Notes: generated by a model from the sequence alone, not told the origin. Counted from the first letter of the stretch, positions 41,553-50,913 are shown. The stretch: 54,391 nucleotides of DNA from Syntrophaceae bacterium UBA5619 (GCA_002424545.1 DIKL01000116.1:1-54391), one strand, 5' to 3'. Translations and numbers: made by a program.

Positions 41553-41759
41553 TCAGGTCCCGCCGACCCAGGGCCGCGTGTTGTCGAGAAGATAGTCATC
41601 AACATGATCGAGCATGCAATCCGGACAAAGATGAACGAGCATCATACCGGCAATCCGCCTCACGATCAGCAACCGTTCGACGCTCCGACCGCATACAAAA
41701 CACCGGTCGGGAAGGTCCTTCTTATGAAATTGATAACACTTCTCATCGTCGTATTTCAT
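41553..41759 (-). CDS. Small two-CxxC (zinc-ribbon-like) protein
   Basis: A 68-residue protein with two Cys pairs, CFVCGRS (about 20-23) and CPDC (about 45-48), a spacing that would suit one zinc site. The ATG follows CTGAAGAGGATTC, a good ribosome site. No family is recognised. It lies between the end of nuoN and the kinase at 41841, on the same strand as the regulatory block, and might be its last gene. It could bind a redox-active metal or act as a small adaptor; both are guesses. Confidence 0.5.
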   Translation of the reverse strand: MKYDDEKCYQFHKKDLPDRCFVCGRSVERLLIVRRIAGMMLVHLCPDCMLDHVDDYLLDNTRPWVGGT

Positions 41760-41840
41760 GAATCCTCTTCAGAAAAATGGTGTGCAGCCGCGTGAATCAA
41801 GAGCATCCTGACTTTTTTGCGAAAAAAGACGTACGACCCT

Positions 41841-43004
41841 TCAGGCGCGCTCCCCCTGGGTCGGCCGGAAAGGTTTCGCGGTATTGCTCTCCTCGTGCCC
41901 CGCCCGCACGTGCGGGAGAAACTTCACCAGAAATGTTGATCCCCGGCCCTCCATGGAGTCGGCGGTAATCGCTCCGCCATGCAATTCTATGATTTTTTTA
42001 CAAAAGGTCAATCCGAGACCGGATCCCCTCTGACATTCTTCCTTTCCCCGCACCCGGTAAAAAGGTTCGAAGATCAAGGGGAGTTTGTCCGCGGGGATCC
42101 CCGTTCCCGTATCGGCGATCCGGACCGTAACATAATAGTCGTCGACGCTTGCCGAAAGGACGATATTGCCGTTCTCCGGGGTATATTTTGTCGCGTTTCC
42201 GATGATATTGGTAAAGACGCGGAGAAGACTTTCCTGATCTCCCAAAATTTCGGGAAGTTGATCCGGTAAATCCACCGTGAGCCGGATGCCTTTCTCTTTG
42301 CAGAGAGGGGCCATCTCATCCGCACTTCTCCCGATCAATTGAATCAGATTCAGAGGCTCCTTCTTCCAAGCAAAGCTGCCTTCCCCGATCCGGCTGATGT
42401 CAAGCCAGTGCTCGATCAAAGTTTCGAGACTCTGGATGCGGGCGCTGCACCTCTCAATGATCTCCGCCATATCCTTTTCCAGGCGCTCCCCGGCGACGGC
42501 CTTGAGCGCTTCGATGTACTGGCGGATAACGACCAGGGGGGAACGCATCTCATGGCTTACGAAGGTGATGAAACTCTTTTCCATCCGTTCCTTCTCTTCC
42601 CTTAACCGCCTCGCTTCAATTTTTAGATTGCGGTGTTCAATTGCCCGCCGAACGACCGCTCTCAACTGATCAGGGCTGAACGGCTTCGGGAGATAATCAT
42701 AGGTCCCCTTCTGGATGGCCTCCACTGCCGAGACAATCGTCGCGTAGCCCGTGATCATGACGAGGACCGTATCCGGCACATCCCGGGAGAAGATCTCGAT
42801 GATTTCCATCCCCGAGATTCCCGGCATCTTGAGATCGATCAAGGCAATATCCGGCTTGGCATTCCGGGCAATCTTGATTCCCTCGTCCCCCTCCTCCGCA
42901 TCCAGTACGGTATAGCCGGATTTTTCCAGCGCCTGCCGGCATCCGTCCCGGATGGAGGATTCGTCATCGATGATCAGAACGACAGGGGCCGCCGGCTTCA
43001 TCAT
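41841..43004 (-). CDS. Hybrid receiver-histidine kinase
   Basis: A 387-residue cytosolic protein. The N-terminal receiver (about 8-122) has acidic residues in IIDDES, phospho-acceptor Asp in IALIDLKMPG and Lys in YLPKPF. A coiled linker (RNLKIEARRLREEKERMEKS) leads to the HisKA domain with the phosphorylated His in FVSHEMRSPL (about 160), then an ATPase domain with IGNATKYTPE (N box), ADTGTGIP, and GSGLGLTFCKKI. ATG 43004 overlaps the previous gene's stop (ATGA), so it is coupled to the receiver protein at 43001-43402. The frame is open upstream but only as a shadow of that gene. A kinase with its own receiver in front suggests a relay. Confidence 0.92.
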   Translation of the reverse strand: MMKPAAPVVLIIDDESSIRDGCRQALEKSGYTVLDAEEGDEGIKIARNAKPDIALIDLKMPGISGMEIIEIFSRDVPDTVLVMITGYATIVSAVEAIQKGTYDYLPKPFSPDQLRAVVRRAIEHRNLKIEARRLREEKERMEKSFITFVSHEMRSPLVVIRQYIEALKAVAGERLEKDMAEIIERCSARIQSLETLIEHWLDISRIGEGSFAWKKEPLNLIQLIGRSADEMAPLCKEKGIRLTVDLPDQLPEILGDQESLLRVFTNIIGNATKYTPENGNIVLSASVDDYYVTVRIADTGTGIPADKLPLIFEPFYRVRGKEECQRGSGLGLTFCKKIIELHGGAITADSMEGRGSTFLVKFLPHVRAGHEESNTAKPFRPTQGERA

Positions 43005-43402
43005 GATGTCTTCCGTCCAACCAATTCCTGAGCGATGTAGCGAAGCAGATCTTCCGCTCTTACGGGCTTTTGCAGAACTGCGTTGACCTTGGGAAATTCC
43101 GGCGGCGGCTCGAATGAATTGAAAGGTCCCTGAAGATCCACTGCACTCAACATGAACAGCGGGGTATCTTTTCCCGTATCTGTGGCACGGATCTTGGTGA
43201 GGACGGAAAACCCTTCCCCCCAAGTCTCCATCATCATATCGATAATGGCCAGATCGGGGGCTACGGATTTCCACATCTCCACGCCGGTCTTTCCGTCTTC
43301 CGCCAGAAACACCTCGTACCCTCCCTTCTCGAGAATCAGCTTCGTCGCGAAAAGAAAATCTTTGTCATCGTCAATCAGCAGAATTCTCTTCTTTGCGGTC
43401 AT
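43001..43402 (-). CDS. Stand-alone response regulator receiver protein
   Basis: A 133-residue receiver without output domain: acidic residues in LIDDDKD, phospho-acceptor Asp in AIIDMMM, Ser in MLSAVD and Lys in LQKPV. The segment between the Ser and the Lys is Pro-rich (FEPPPEFP) and slightly longer than in CheY. The ATG has a strong GGAGGTGATAAGCC site. It is coupled by ATGA to the hybrid kinase. A structured leader of about 290 bases lies upstream. Confidence 0.9.
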   Translation of the reverse strand: MTAKKRILLIDDDKDFLFATKLILEKGGYEVFLAEDGKTGVEMWKSVAPDLAIIDMMMETWGEGFSVLTKIRATDTGKDTPLFMLSAVDLQGPFNSFEPPPEFPKVNAVLQKPVRAEDLLRYIAQELVGRKTS

Positions 43403-43460
43403 GGCTTATCACCTCCATTGGTTTTTTGGATGCCCATGCACCACCTCCGCGGAAGATCTT

Positions 43461-43506
43461 GGACAGTGAAGCGTGGGATCGAATCCACGTCGCCGCTGCT
43501 CTGTCC
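43461..43506 (-). other. Nested hairpin in the leader of the receiver-kinase operon
   Basis: Outer arms GGACAG (43461-43466) and CTGTCC (43501-43506) enclose inner arms CGTGG (43472-43476) and CCACG (43485-43489). It lies about 60 bases upstream of the receiver gene start. No known riboswitch is recognised; the inner loop resembles a tRNA T-loop only superficially. Confidence 0.3.
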
Positions 43507-43620
43507 GCCTGGAACGTCCCGGATAGGGGAACCGGATGCGGAAAGGTGCCAACCAACAGCAGCAAGGATGATGCCAGATTTCAATATGCTGATTTATCTA
43601 AGATATTAACTCACAAATGG

Positions 43621-43681
43621 GTGGCAGGCAGCACCCCGCGGGGTAAAACTCCCCATAGACGAGGAAGATAACTCCTGCCAC
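43621..43681 (-). terminator. Inverted repeats after the NtrC-type gene
   Basis: GTGGCAGG (43621-43628) pairs with CCTGCCAC (43674-43681). Inside are the palindrome CCCCGCGGGG and the arms GGGG-TAAAACT-CCCC. It follows the stop of the sigma54 activator by a few bases. No T-run, so termination is only likely from position. Confidence 0.35.
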
Positions 43682-43692
43682 AGGCAGATCGC

Positions 43693-45042
43693 TCATTGCG
43701 GGGACTCCATTTTGATACCGTAATTGCGCATCTTGATCCTCAGCGTCTTCCGGTCGATGCCGAGGAATTTTGCCGTCGTGTTGATCTGAAATTGAAAATG
43801 GTGCAGCGCCTTGCTGATATGTTCCTTTTCGACATCGATCAGTGTCATCCTACCCGATGAGGCGTCGACGACCGGGGCCTTGGACCCATCGCTTTGTCCA
43901 TAATAGAAGATCTCGGAAGGGTTGACGACTTCCTGATCGCACAGGACACAGAGACGTTCCATGGTATTCTTCAGCTCGCGGACGTTTCCGGGCCAGCGAT
44001 AGGAGACGAGGGATTTCTTCGCCTCCTCGGAGAGGCGGCGCACCCTGCTTTCGTGCTTGGCGACATACACATCCAGATAATGCTGGGCAATGGGCAGGAT
44101 ATCCGCCTTGTGTTCCCGCAGGGGCCGGATATGAATCGGAACGACGGAGATCCGGTAGAACAGGTCCTCCCGGAAACGTCCGGATTCGATTTCCGTTCGG
44201 ACATCCCGGTTGGATGCCGCAATCAGGCGGACATCTACCTTCTCGGGCGCCGACTTTCCTACCCGGGGGACCTCCTGTTCCTGGATTACCCGCAGCAGCT
44301 TTGCCTGGATGTTGAGGCCGATGTTGGAGATCTCGTCGAGGAACAGGGTTCCCCGGTCGGCCATTTGAAACCGCCCCTCCCGGGACTCGGTCGCCCCGCT
44401 GAATGCCCCCTTCACATGGCCGAAGAGTTCGCTTTCCATCAGGTTTTCGACCAGGGACGAGCAATCCACCGGGACGAAAGGTCTGTCCGCCCGGCGGCTC
44501 AGGTTGTGGATGGTGCGGGCGACCAGCTCTTTTCCAGTTCCGCTCTCTCCCGTAATGAGGACGGTGCTGTCCGTCGGCGCGATCCGCCTCACCGACTCCT
44601 TGAGTTCCTCGGTGTAGTCGCTGTTTCCGACCAGCATCGGGATCTCTTTGTCCGAATGGTCCGCTTCTTTCTTTTCCTGCGCCTTTTCGACCGCACCAAG
44701 CAGTTCGGCGGGGGAATAGGGCTTCGTCAGAAAATCAAAGGCGCCCTGCCGCATCGCCTCGACCGCCAGCGGCACGCTTCCGTAACCGGTGATGATGATG
44801 ACCTTTGCCGATAGGCCTCTTTCACCCTTCAGTTTTTTGAGGATCTCCATCCCATCCATCCGGGGCATCCGGATATCCAGCAGAATGACGTCATAGACAT
44901 CCCGGAGGGCCATTTCCAGCCCCTGGGTGGCATCCCCCGTGCTTTCAACCGGATAGCCTTTCCGAGAGAGGACCTGGCAGCAGCCGTCCCGGATAACCTC
45001 CTCATCGTCGATGATGAGAATCCGCTTGCTTTTCTTCGTCAT
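43693..45042 (-). CDS. NtrC-family sigma54-dependent response regulator
   Basis: A 449-residue regulator with receiver, AAA+ and Fis-type HTH domains. Receiver: LIIDDEE, Asp in ILLDIRMPR, Lys in FLTKPY. AAA+ (about 140-370): Walker A GESGTGKE, sigma54 loop GAFSGA (Ser in place of the usual Thr of GAFTGA), Walker B GTLFLDEI and the RWPGNVRELKN sensor. HTH: NTTAKFLGIDRKTLRIKMRNYGI. ATG 45042 is chosen at MTKKSKR, matching the receiver start. It follows the Cache kinase by 19 bases and is its likely partner. Likely targets are the sigma54 promoters found before nuoA and before the formate dehydrogenase operon (inference). Confidence 0.95.
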   Translation of the reverse strand: MTKKSKRILIIDDEEVIRDGCCQVLSRKGYPVESTGDATQGLEMALRDVYDVILLDIRMPRMDGMEILKKLKGERGLSAKVIIITGYGSVPLAVEAMRQGAFDFLTKPYSPAELLGAVEKAQEKKEADHSDKEIPMLVGNSDYTEELKESVRRIAPTDSTVLITGESGTGKELVARTIHNLSRRADRPFVPVDCSSLVENLMESELFGHVKGAFSGATESREGRFQMADRGTLFLDEISNIGLNIQAKLLRVIQEQEVPRVGKSAPEKVDVRLIAASNRDVRTEIESGRFREDLFYRISVVPIHIRPLREHKADILPIAQHYLDVYVAKHESRVRRLSEEAKKSLVSYRWPGNVRELKNTMERLCVLCDQEVVNPSEIFYYGQSDGSKAPVVDASSGRMTLIDVEKEHISKALHHFQFQINTTAKFLGIDRKTLRIKMRNYGIKMESPQ

Positions 45043-45061
45043 TGTAGCCGTATTCCTTCCG

Positions 45062-47074
45062 TCAGGCGGCCGTGACATTTCTGTTCGCACCAGTGTCATT
45101 TTCTCCGGACTTGCAGGGAGGCAGGGAGACGATGAACGTGGTGCCCTTTCCGGGCGTGCTTTCGGCGTCGATGAAACCTTTGTGGCGTTTGATTACCCCA
45201 TAGGCAATGGAGAGACCAAGGCCCGTGCCCTGGCCCGGTTCCTTTGTCGTAAAAAAAGGTTCGAAGATATGCGGCAGGTGCTCCCTGTCGATCCCTTTTC
45301 CAGTATCGCTGATGGTCACCCGGACCCTGTCGACTACGAACGAGGTGGCGATCTTCAGTTTTCCCCTGTTCTCCTTCATCGCGTCGGCGGCATTGATAAG
45401 AAGGTTGAGAAACACCTCCTCGAGGCGGGAAGGATCGCCGTTCACCTCGGGAAGGTTTTCCGCAAAACGGGTCTCCATCTCGATGCCATGAAAAATGGAT
45501 TGATCCTTGACCAAGTTGAGGGCCGCCCGGATGACGTCGTTGATCTGTAGGGGATGCATCTCGCCGGTCGGCGTCCGGGCGAAATCGAGCAATCCCTGAA
45601 CGATGGTCTTGCAGCGGTTTGTCTGGTTGACGATCTTCTCTATGTTCTCCCGGGCGGTGCCCTTTTCCTGGAGGTCCTCCAGCAACAGGTTGCCGTAGAG
45701 AAGAATCCCCCCAAGGGGGTTGTTGATCTCATGGGCGACGCCCGCGGCCATCTCCCCCAGCGCGGTCAGTTTCTCCGACCGTATCAGTTGTTCGTGGAGC
45801 TTCTGCAAGCGCTCATCCCGGTCCTTCAGGGATTTCGTCATGTTGTTGAACGCCTCGTCGAGGATGTCGAACCCCGATACCGTATCCGGGGATAGCCGGT
45901 AGTTCAGATTGCCGGCGGCGATCGCCTCGGCCGCCTTCTTCAGGATGCGGATCCGGTTGATGATCGTGTTTCCCATGCGCAGGGAGATGACGAAGGCAAG
46001 GATCATTCCCAGAGTCGTGATTCCCAGGTTGATCCAGATCATCTTCCACATCATGTCCCGGTACTTGGCTTCCAGAATGCCGGTGTAGAGGATTCCGATG
46101 ACCTTTTGGTTGATGTTGTAGAGGGGGGTGTAGGTCGTGATGTACCAATCGTTCACGACGAAGGCCCGGCCCACCCAGTCCTTTCCCTCATCGATGACGC
46201 GTTTGTAGACCTCTTTGGAGAGGGTGGTGCCGATCGCCCGCTGGTTTTCACGCGTCATCACGTTCGTCGCGATCCGGACCCCGCCCTGGAAGATGGTGGC
46301 AACGCCGATATCCTGCCCTTTGTATTTTTCATCATGATAGATCGTCTCGCGGATCTTGTCGACGATTACGCGTTCCCGGTTGAGGAGGATCCCGCCGGTC
46401 AGGAGGCCCAACAGTTTCAGGTTTTTGTCCACGATCGGGTAAACGGCCCTCATGACCGTCCCTTCCGTAAGACTCTTCTCTTCCAGCTCGATCGATTTGG
46501 GTGTCTTGATGATCTCGATGTGTGCACGTTCGGCAAGAGCAGGATTTTCCAGGAGGATCTTTTCAATCGGCACCAATTCGGTCGATGACTGCGGCACCCG
46601 GGTCTCGATGCATTTCCGGATGACAGGATCCCAAAGCATGTCGTCTCCGCTGACCTCGGGATTGCCGGCACGGAAGAGGATCTTTCCGTCGGCGTTGACG
46701 ACGGAAAGCATGTCGAGAAAATGGCGATCGTCGGGCGTCTGGATGACCTGAACATGGCGGATCAGGCCTCGCAGGCTTTCCAGCTTCTCCAGCTTCCCGT
46801 CGCGCACGGCCTCGAACAGATCGGCGCTTTCGGCGGAGAACTGGATCTGGGAGACAATTCTTTCCAGGGTATGGCCGTAGATCAGCTTCGCCGTATTGAT
46901 GTCCTGACTCACGCGGTTCTGGACCTCGTCGATCGTGCTTTTGTTGATCGTCCAGACCCCGATGAGGGTGGCGATGAAACCGGTCAGGCAGACCGCAATC
47001 AGGAAACCGGCAATCAGTCGGGTTTGAAGATCCAGGTTCACGAGCGGTCTGATCCGTTTTAGATCGATTTTCAT
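45062..47074 (-). CDS. Membrane histidine kinase with periplasmic Cache-type sensor and HAMP
   Basis: A 670-residue sensor. Helix 1 (about 18-42), an extracytoplasmic region of about 300 residues with Cache-like features ([65 protein letters not shown]), helix 2 (about 348-370), a HAMP linker, HisKA with [17 protein letters not shown] (His about 446) and an ATPase domain ([26 protein letters not shown]). Cache domains often bind small organic acids or related ligands. The HisKA type and direct linkage to the NtrC-like regulator form a classic pair. The ligand is unknown; formate or another electron donor would suit the context. Confidence 0.93.
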   Translation of the reverse strand: MKIDLKRIRPLVNLDLQTRLIAGFLIAVCLTGFIATLIGVWTINKSTIDEVQNRVSQDINTAKLIYGHTLERIVSQIQFSAESADLFEAVRDGKLEKLESLRGLIRHVQVIQTPDDRHFLDMLSVVNADGKILFRAGNPEVSGDDMLWDPVIRKCIETRVPQSSTELVPIEKILLENPALAERAHIEIIKTPKSIELEEKSLTEGTVMRAVYPIVDKNLKLLGLLTGGILLNRERVIVDKIRETIYHDEKYKGQDIGVATIFQGGVRIATNVMTRENQRAIGTTLSKEVYKRVIDEGKDWVGRAFVVNDWYITTYTPLYNINQKVIGILYTGILEAKYRDMMWKMIWINLGITTLGMILAFVISLRMGNTIINRIRILKKAAEAIAAGNLNYRLSPDTVSGFDILDEAFNNMTKSLKDRDERLQKLHEQLIRSEKLTALGEMAAGVAHEINNPLGGILLYGNLLLEDLQEKGTARENIEKIVNQTNRCKTIVQGLLDFARTPTGEMHPLQINDVIRAALNLVKDQSIFHGIEMETRFAENLPEVNGDPSRLEEVFLNLLINAADAMKENRGKLKIATSFVVDRVRVTISDTGKGIDREHLPHIFEPFFTTKEPGQGTGLGLSIAYGVIKRHKGFIDAESTPGKGTTFIVSLPPCKSGENDTGANRNVTAA

Positions 47075-47145
47075 CGGGACAAACCCCGCAGGACTCCCTT
47101 TCTCAAGCGACTTGCCCTTCGCGTTTCCAGTCGCATCGTAATCAT

Positions 47146-47167
47146 ATCATCGAAGAGGCCCGATGAT
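47146..47167. repeat. Short inverted repeat upstream of the Cache kinase
   Basis: ATCATCG and CGATGAT arms separated by 8 bases in the 237-base gap between the kinase and the receiver gene. Could be an operator or weak hairpin; nothing else is seen in that gap. Confidence 0.25.
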
Positions 47168-47311
47168 CAACCGGAGATCTGCGCGATCTGGGAAAGACGA
47201 TGGGAACCGTCTTCCTGCGGCACAATGGGAAGGAGACTCGCGTTCGAGGCGTCGCATTGATCCTCTGCTGGCGGGGAGGCCATGGGGGATAAGCATTGGT
47301 TCATGCCGGCG

Positions 47312-47710
47312 TCATGAACCGGCTCCGCCGATCATCTTGTTCACCCGGGAAAGCAGCTCCGCAACGGGGATGGGTTTGGCAACGTAGGCGTCCGCCTCGA
47401 GATATTCCCCGTCCGTTTCCGGGGAGAATTTGAAGCCCGTTTTCTCCGTCACCGCGGTGACCATCATGATGGGTATGGTTCGGCAGGCCTCGTCATGCTT
47501 GAGGTTGTAACACAGATCGAACCCGTCGGTATGCCGGTCCATCATGACGTCGAGGATGATCAGGTTCGGTTTTTCTCCCTCCAAGGCCTTTTGACCGTCG
47601 CGGATGTTCAGAACATGATTCACCTCATAGCCGTTGTTTTCCAGCACGATCCTCAGCGCATCGCCATAGTCGCGGTCGTCATCGACAATCAGTATCTTTT
47701 TCTTCGACAT
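47312..47710 (-). CDS. Stand-alone response regulator receiver protein
   Basis: A 132-residue receiver without output domain: acidic residues in IVDDDRD, phospho-acceptor Asp in IILDVMMDR, Thr in MVTAVTE, Lys in YVAKPI. Between Thr and Lys it has a charged loop of about 26 residues, as does the receiver at 43001-43402. It is preceded by a GGAGGCCGCA site and by a long hairpin that separates it from the formate dehydrogenase genes. It may be expressed partly by readthrough from that operon and could receive phosphate from either kinase downstream. Confidence 0.9.
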   Translation of the reverse strand: MSKKKILIVDDDRDYGDALRIVLENNGYEVNHVLNIRDGQKALEGEKPNLIILDVMMDRHTDGFDLCYNLKHDEACRTIPIMMVTAVTEKTGFKFSPETDGEYLEADAYVAKPIPVAELLSRVNKMIGGAGS

Positions 47711-47732
47711 TGCGGCCTCCGATAGTTCAATA

Positions 47733-47765
47733 GAAGATCTCCGCCGTTTACGGCGGAGAATCTTC
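47733..47765 (-). terminator. Strong hairpin between the Fdh operon and the regulatory block
   Basis: About 14 base pairs with one bulge: GAAGATCTCCGCCG pairs across a TTTA loop with CGGCGGAG(A)ATCTTC. A second hairpin, CCCGCGGC-AA-GCCGCGGG, lies at 47808-47825. There is no clean T-run, so it may be an RNA processing or stabilising structure, an attenuator or a terminator. Confidence 0.5.
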
Positions 47766-47845
47766 GATCCTTAAGATGAACAAACCCTATCGCTTGTGGT
47801 CGGTTCGCCCGCGGCAAGCCGCGGGGTAAGCGAGCGCGGGCGGAT

Positions 47846-48880
47846 TCAATCCTTCGCATGGTTGTCCGACTCGGCGATCGCACCGGCGACTTCCAACGTT
47901 CCGATATGAACGGGACAGAAGTCGGAGCACCGGCCGCAGCCCGTGCACCCGCACAGACCTTCCTGGATGTCCGCTGCGTTGTAGTCGAGAAGCTTGTGTT
48001 CGTGACGTCTCTTCAGCCGCAGCGCCTGGGTAGGTCTTGGATTGTGACCGGACGCCTCCCGGGTGAATCCACCGAACAGGCATGCATCCCAGGACCGTTC
48101 GCGAAGCCCCTGTCCGGGACCGGTTGGGTGATCACAGACATTGAAACAGGTGCATGTGGGACAGACGAACGCACACCCTCCGCACTGGATGCATTTCTGT
48201 CCGAAGCGCTCCCACACACCCTCATCGGCGGTGCGGTCCTTCAGCCTGTTTATGGCCTTGGGGATGGCGTCCACGCGGGCGATTGCCCCGACGGACCTCT
48301 GCCGGAAGACCTCAACCTTCTCGCCGGCCCAGTCGTCATCCAGATCCGTCAGGGGAAACGACGACAGTGCCGCCTTGCCCTTTCCACTGCCGATCTGAAT
48401 GATGAAAAACTCCCCGGCGTCCAAGAACTGCAGATCAAAACCATTTCCAGCCACGGGACCGCTCTGCATCGTAGTGCAGAAACAGGTCTCGTTCTGCGGG
48501 CCGGGACAGGCTATAACCACCATGACGGCCGCATCGCGTTTCGCTTCGGAATAGACGTCCCGCCGGTCCCGGGTCATGAAACTCGCGGACTGGAGGAGCC
48601 CCATCATGTCGCAGGAACGAATCCCGAACAGCAGGGTTTGATTTGCCGTGATCACCTCCCGGTATTCACCTTTTTCCACTGAAAAGATCGCTTCGCGCTG
48701 GGGAAAGCAGACCGACTTCGGGAACATCGGGGTCTTTCTGTAATCGAGTGTAAATGCGGACTCGTCGAAGGTATCGAGCAGGCAGTCGCCTCCGGTGCCC
48801 AGGGTCGGCGCCAGAACGCGATATTCTCCCGCCCAATGTTTCAGGAGGTTCTTGAGCTCGCTCTTGGCCAGTTTTTTCAT
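47846..48880 (-). CDS. 4Fe-4S dicluster subunit (FlxB/HydB/AsrA-like)
   Basis: A 344-residue cytosolic electron-transfer protein. Two ferredoxin motifs lie in the C-terminal half: CIQCGGCAFVCPTC and CGCTGCGRCSDFCP. Upstream, FGIRSCDMMGLLQ and VIACPGPQNETCFCTTM are typical of the sulfhydrogenase beta, AsrA and FlxB group. The start ATG 48880 overlaps the fdhA stop (ATGA). ATG 48886 is possible. With the flavin subunit at the other end of the operon it would connect FdhA to NAD(P)H. In other systems the same two partners serve a hydrogenase or an Hdr complex, so their use with Fdh is of interest. Confidence 0.85.
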   Translation of the reverse strand: MKKLAKSELKNLLKHWAGEYRVLAPTLGTGGDCLLDTFDESAFTLDYRKTPMFPKSVCFPQREAIFSVEKGEYREVITANQTLLFGIRSCDMMGLLQSASFMTRDRRDVYSEAKRDAAVMVVIACPGPQNETCFCTTMQSGPVAGNGFDLQFLDAGEFFIIQIGSGKGKAALSSFPLTDLDDDWAGEKVEVFRQRSVGAIARVDAIPKAINRLKDRTADEGVWERFGQKCIQCGGCAFVCPTCTCFNVCDHPTGPGQGLRERSWDACLFGGFTREASGHNPRPTQALRLKRRHEHKLLDYNAADIQEGLCGCTGCGRCSDFCPVHIGTLEVAGAIAESDNHAKD

Positions 48881-50913
48881 GCGCATCTCCTCACTTTTAC
48901 GGCGCACCCTTTGTATTCGGGGATCTTGGCCGTCGGATCCAATGCCGGGTTGGTCAGGGCATTGATCGGGAATTCGTGGAAGTGGAACGTGGAAAAGACC
49001 ACTTTCTTCGGCACGCATATCGTAACCTCGGCCTGCGCTTTTGCGGAACCCCGTCGCGATGTGATTTCGACCATGTCGTTGTTACGGATGCCCAGATGCT
49101 TCGCATCCTCGGGATGGATTTCGATTTTGGCGACGGGGGCCTCCCTCGCCAGTGTGCTGATCCGCCGGGTCATAGTGCCGGTGTGATAATGAAAATAGAT
49201 GCGCCCGGTCGTCAGCGTGAAGTCATATTCCTCATCAGGCGGCTCGGCAAGCGGCCGGAAGTCGCAGGGGAGAAACGTTCCCCTGCCTTTGGAAAACCGG
49301 TCCCGGTGCAGGTAAGCCGTTCCCGGATGCTCTTGGTTGGGGCAGGGCCATTGCAGGCCGTGGGAGGTTTCGAGGCGGGGATAGGTAATCCCCGCGTAAG
49401 AAGGTGTCAATCGATTGATTTCCTTCATGATATCGGCTGTGGAGCCATAATCCATGGGGTAGCCGGAAAGCCGGCTCACCTCGCAGATGATCTTCCAGTC
49501 CGGCCGGGCCAGACCGGGGGGAGAGACGGCCTGCCGCGAGAGCTGGACCCGTCTCTCCGTGTTGGTGTACGTGCCGTCCCGCTCGGCAAACGATGCCGCC
49601 GGCAGCACGACATCCGCCTTTGCCGCGGTCTCGGAAAGGAAGATATCCTGCACCAGCAGAAAATCGAGGCTGGAGAGCGCCTGTTCGATATGCGAGCTGT
49701 CGGGATCGCTCATCATCGGGTTTTCCCCCATGACGTAAAGGGCCCGGACCTCTCCCCGAAGCGCTGCCGTCATCATCGCCCCGATCGTCAGACCGGGCTT
49801 GTCGTCGAGTCCCGGAACTCCCCAGGCCTCTTCGAACTTCTTTCTCACGGCCGCATCCGCCACCGGCTGATAGCCGGAAAAGACGTTGGGGAGGGCGCCC
49901 ATATCGCAGGCGCCCTGGACGTTGTTCTGTCCCCGCAGCGGGTTGACCCCCGTGGAAGGCCTTCCGACATGACCGGTCAGCATGGCGAGGGCGGCGCAGG
50001 ATTTGACGTTGTCCGTACCCGTCGTGTGCTGGGTGATTCCCATGGCGTAAACGATCATCGCCTTGTCGGCCGCGGCGTACATCCGGGCCGCCTTCTCCAG
50101 ATCATGACGATCGATCCCGGAAATCTTCTCCACGACCCGGGGGCTGTAACGGCTGACGAGGGCCTTGAGCTGCTCGAATCCCTCCGTCCGGTTTTCAACA
50201 TACTCCCGATCGAAGAGCCCCTCTTCAATGATGATGTTCATCATCCCGTTGAGAACCGCGACATCCGTGCCGATATTCTGCCTCAGATGCAACTGGGCGA
50301 ACCGGGCCAACTGGATCTCCCGCGGATCGATGAGGAGTAGTTTAGCGCCCCTCTCCACGGCATTGATCATTCGCGATCCGATGAGAGGATGTTGCGCCGT
50401 GGTGTTGGAACCGGTGACCAGAAACAAATCCGCGTCCTCGAATTCCCCGATGGAATTGGTCATTGCTCCCGAACCGAATGTGGCGGCCAGACCGACCACC
50501 GTTGCGCTGTGTCAGAGCCGGGCGCAGTGATCGACGTTGTTGGTGCCGAACACCGCCCGGGCCATCTTCATGAACAGATAGTTTTCCTCATTCGTCACCT
50601 TCGCGGAACTTAAGAATGCCAGCGCGCGGGAACCGGATTTTGCCCGGATGTCATTCAGCCGGGTGGAAACGATATCCAACGCCTCATCCCAGGTGCTCTC
50701 GACCAGCGCCCCCTGTTTCCGCACGAGGGGAACGGTGAGCCGGTCGGGCGAATGGATGAATTCATAGGCGTTCCAGCCCTTCACGCACAGCATTCCCCGG
50801 TTCACGGGGTTCTGGGGGCTGGGTTCGATACCCGTCACCCTGTCACCTTCGGATACCAGATAGAAACTGCAGCCGCAGCCGCAGAAGGGACATACCGTCC
50901 GTGTTCGGGTCAT
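48877..50913 (-). CDS. fdhA: Selenocysteine-containing formate dehydrogenase catalytic subunit
   Basis: A 678-residue molybdopterin (Mo or W) enzyme oxidising formate or reducing CO2, read through one in-frame TGA at 50514-50512 as selenocysteine 134. The context [23 protein letters not shown] is the classic Sec site of FdhF/FdhA. A SECIS hairpin follows directly. The N-terminal [4Fe-4S] motif is CPFCGCGC with a later Cys in GMLCVKG. Further motifs: GSNTTAQHPLIGSRM, GITQHTTGTDNVKSCAAL, GVNPLRGQNNVQGACDMG, and a C-terminal dinucleotide-binding barrel. There is no signal peptide, so it is cytoplasmic. It overlaps both neighbours by ATGA. Without Sec decoding it would appear as two genes of 133 and 540 residues. 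Confidence 0.96.
50482..50514 (-). promoter_or_regulatory. SECIS element and UGA(Sec) codon of fdhA
   Basis: UGA at 50514-50512, then 11 bases, then a perfect 7-bp stem (GGUGGUC with GGCCGCC, allowing two G-U pairs) closing a GGUCU loop at 50500-50482. Bacterial SECIS loops recognised by SelB carry a GGUC-like apex at this distance, so the element fits well. Confidence 0.85.

Noticed and set aside
41812..41828. CTTTTTT-GCG-AAAAAAG as a terminator of the kinase block or nuo operon
   Set aside because: The stem is only A-T apart from its end pair and lacks a GC-rich stem before a T-run.
43472..43489. T-arm-like sequence suggesting a tRNA
   Set aside because: The loop has 8 bases and no acceptor, D or anticodon arms can be built around it.
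43536..43552. A sigma54-like sequence TTGGCACCTTTCCGCAT before the receiver-kinase pair (minus strand)
   Set aside because: The GG-to-GC spacing is one base short and the TTGC element is CCGC; spacing is critical for sigma54.
50499..50514. fdhA looking like two genes or a nonsense mutation
   Set aside because: The TGA lies exactly at the family's selenocysteine position and is followed by a SECIS hairpin, so the gene is intact.
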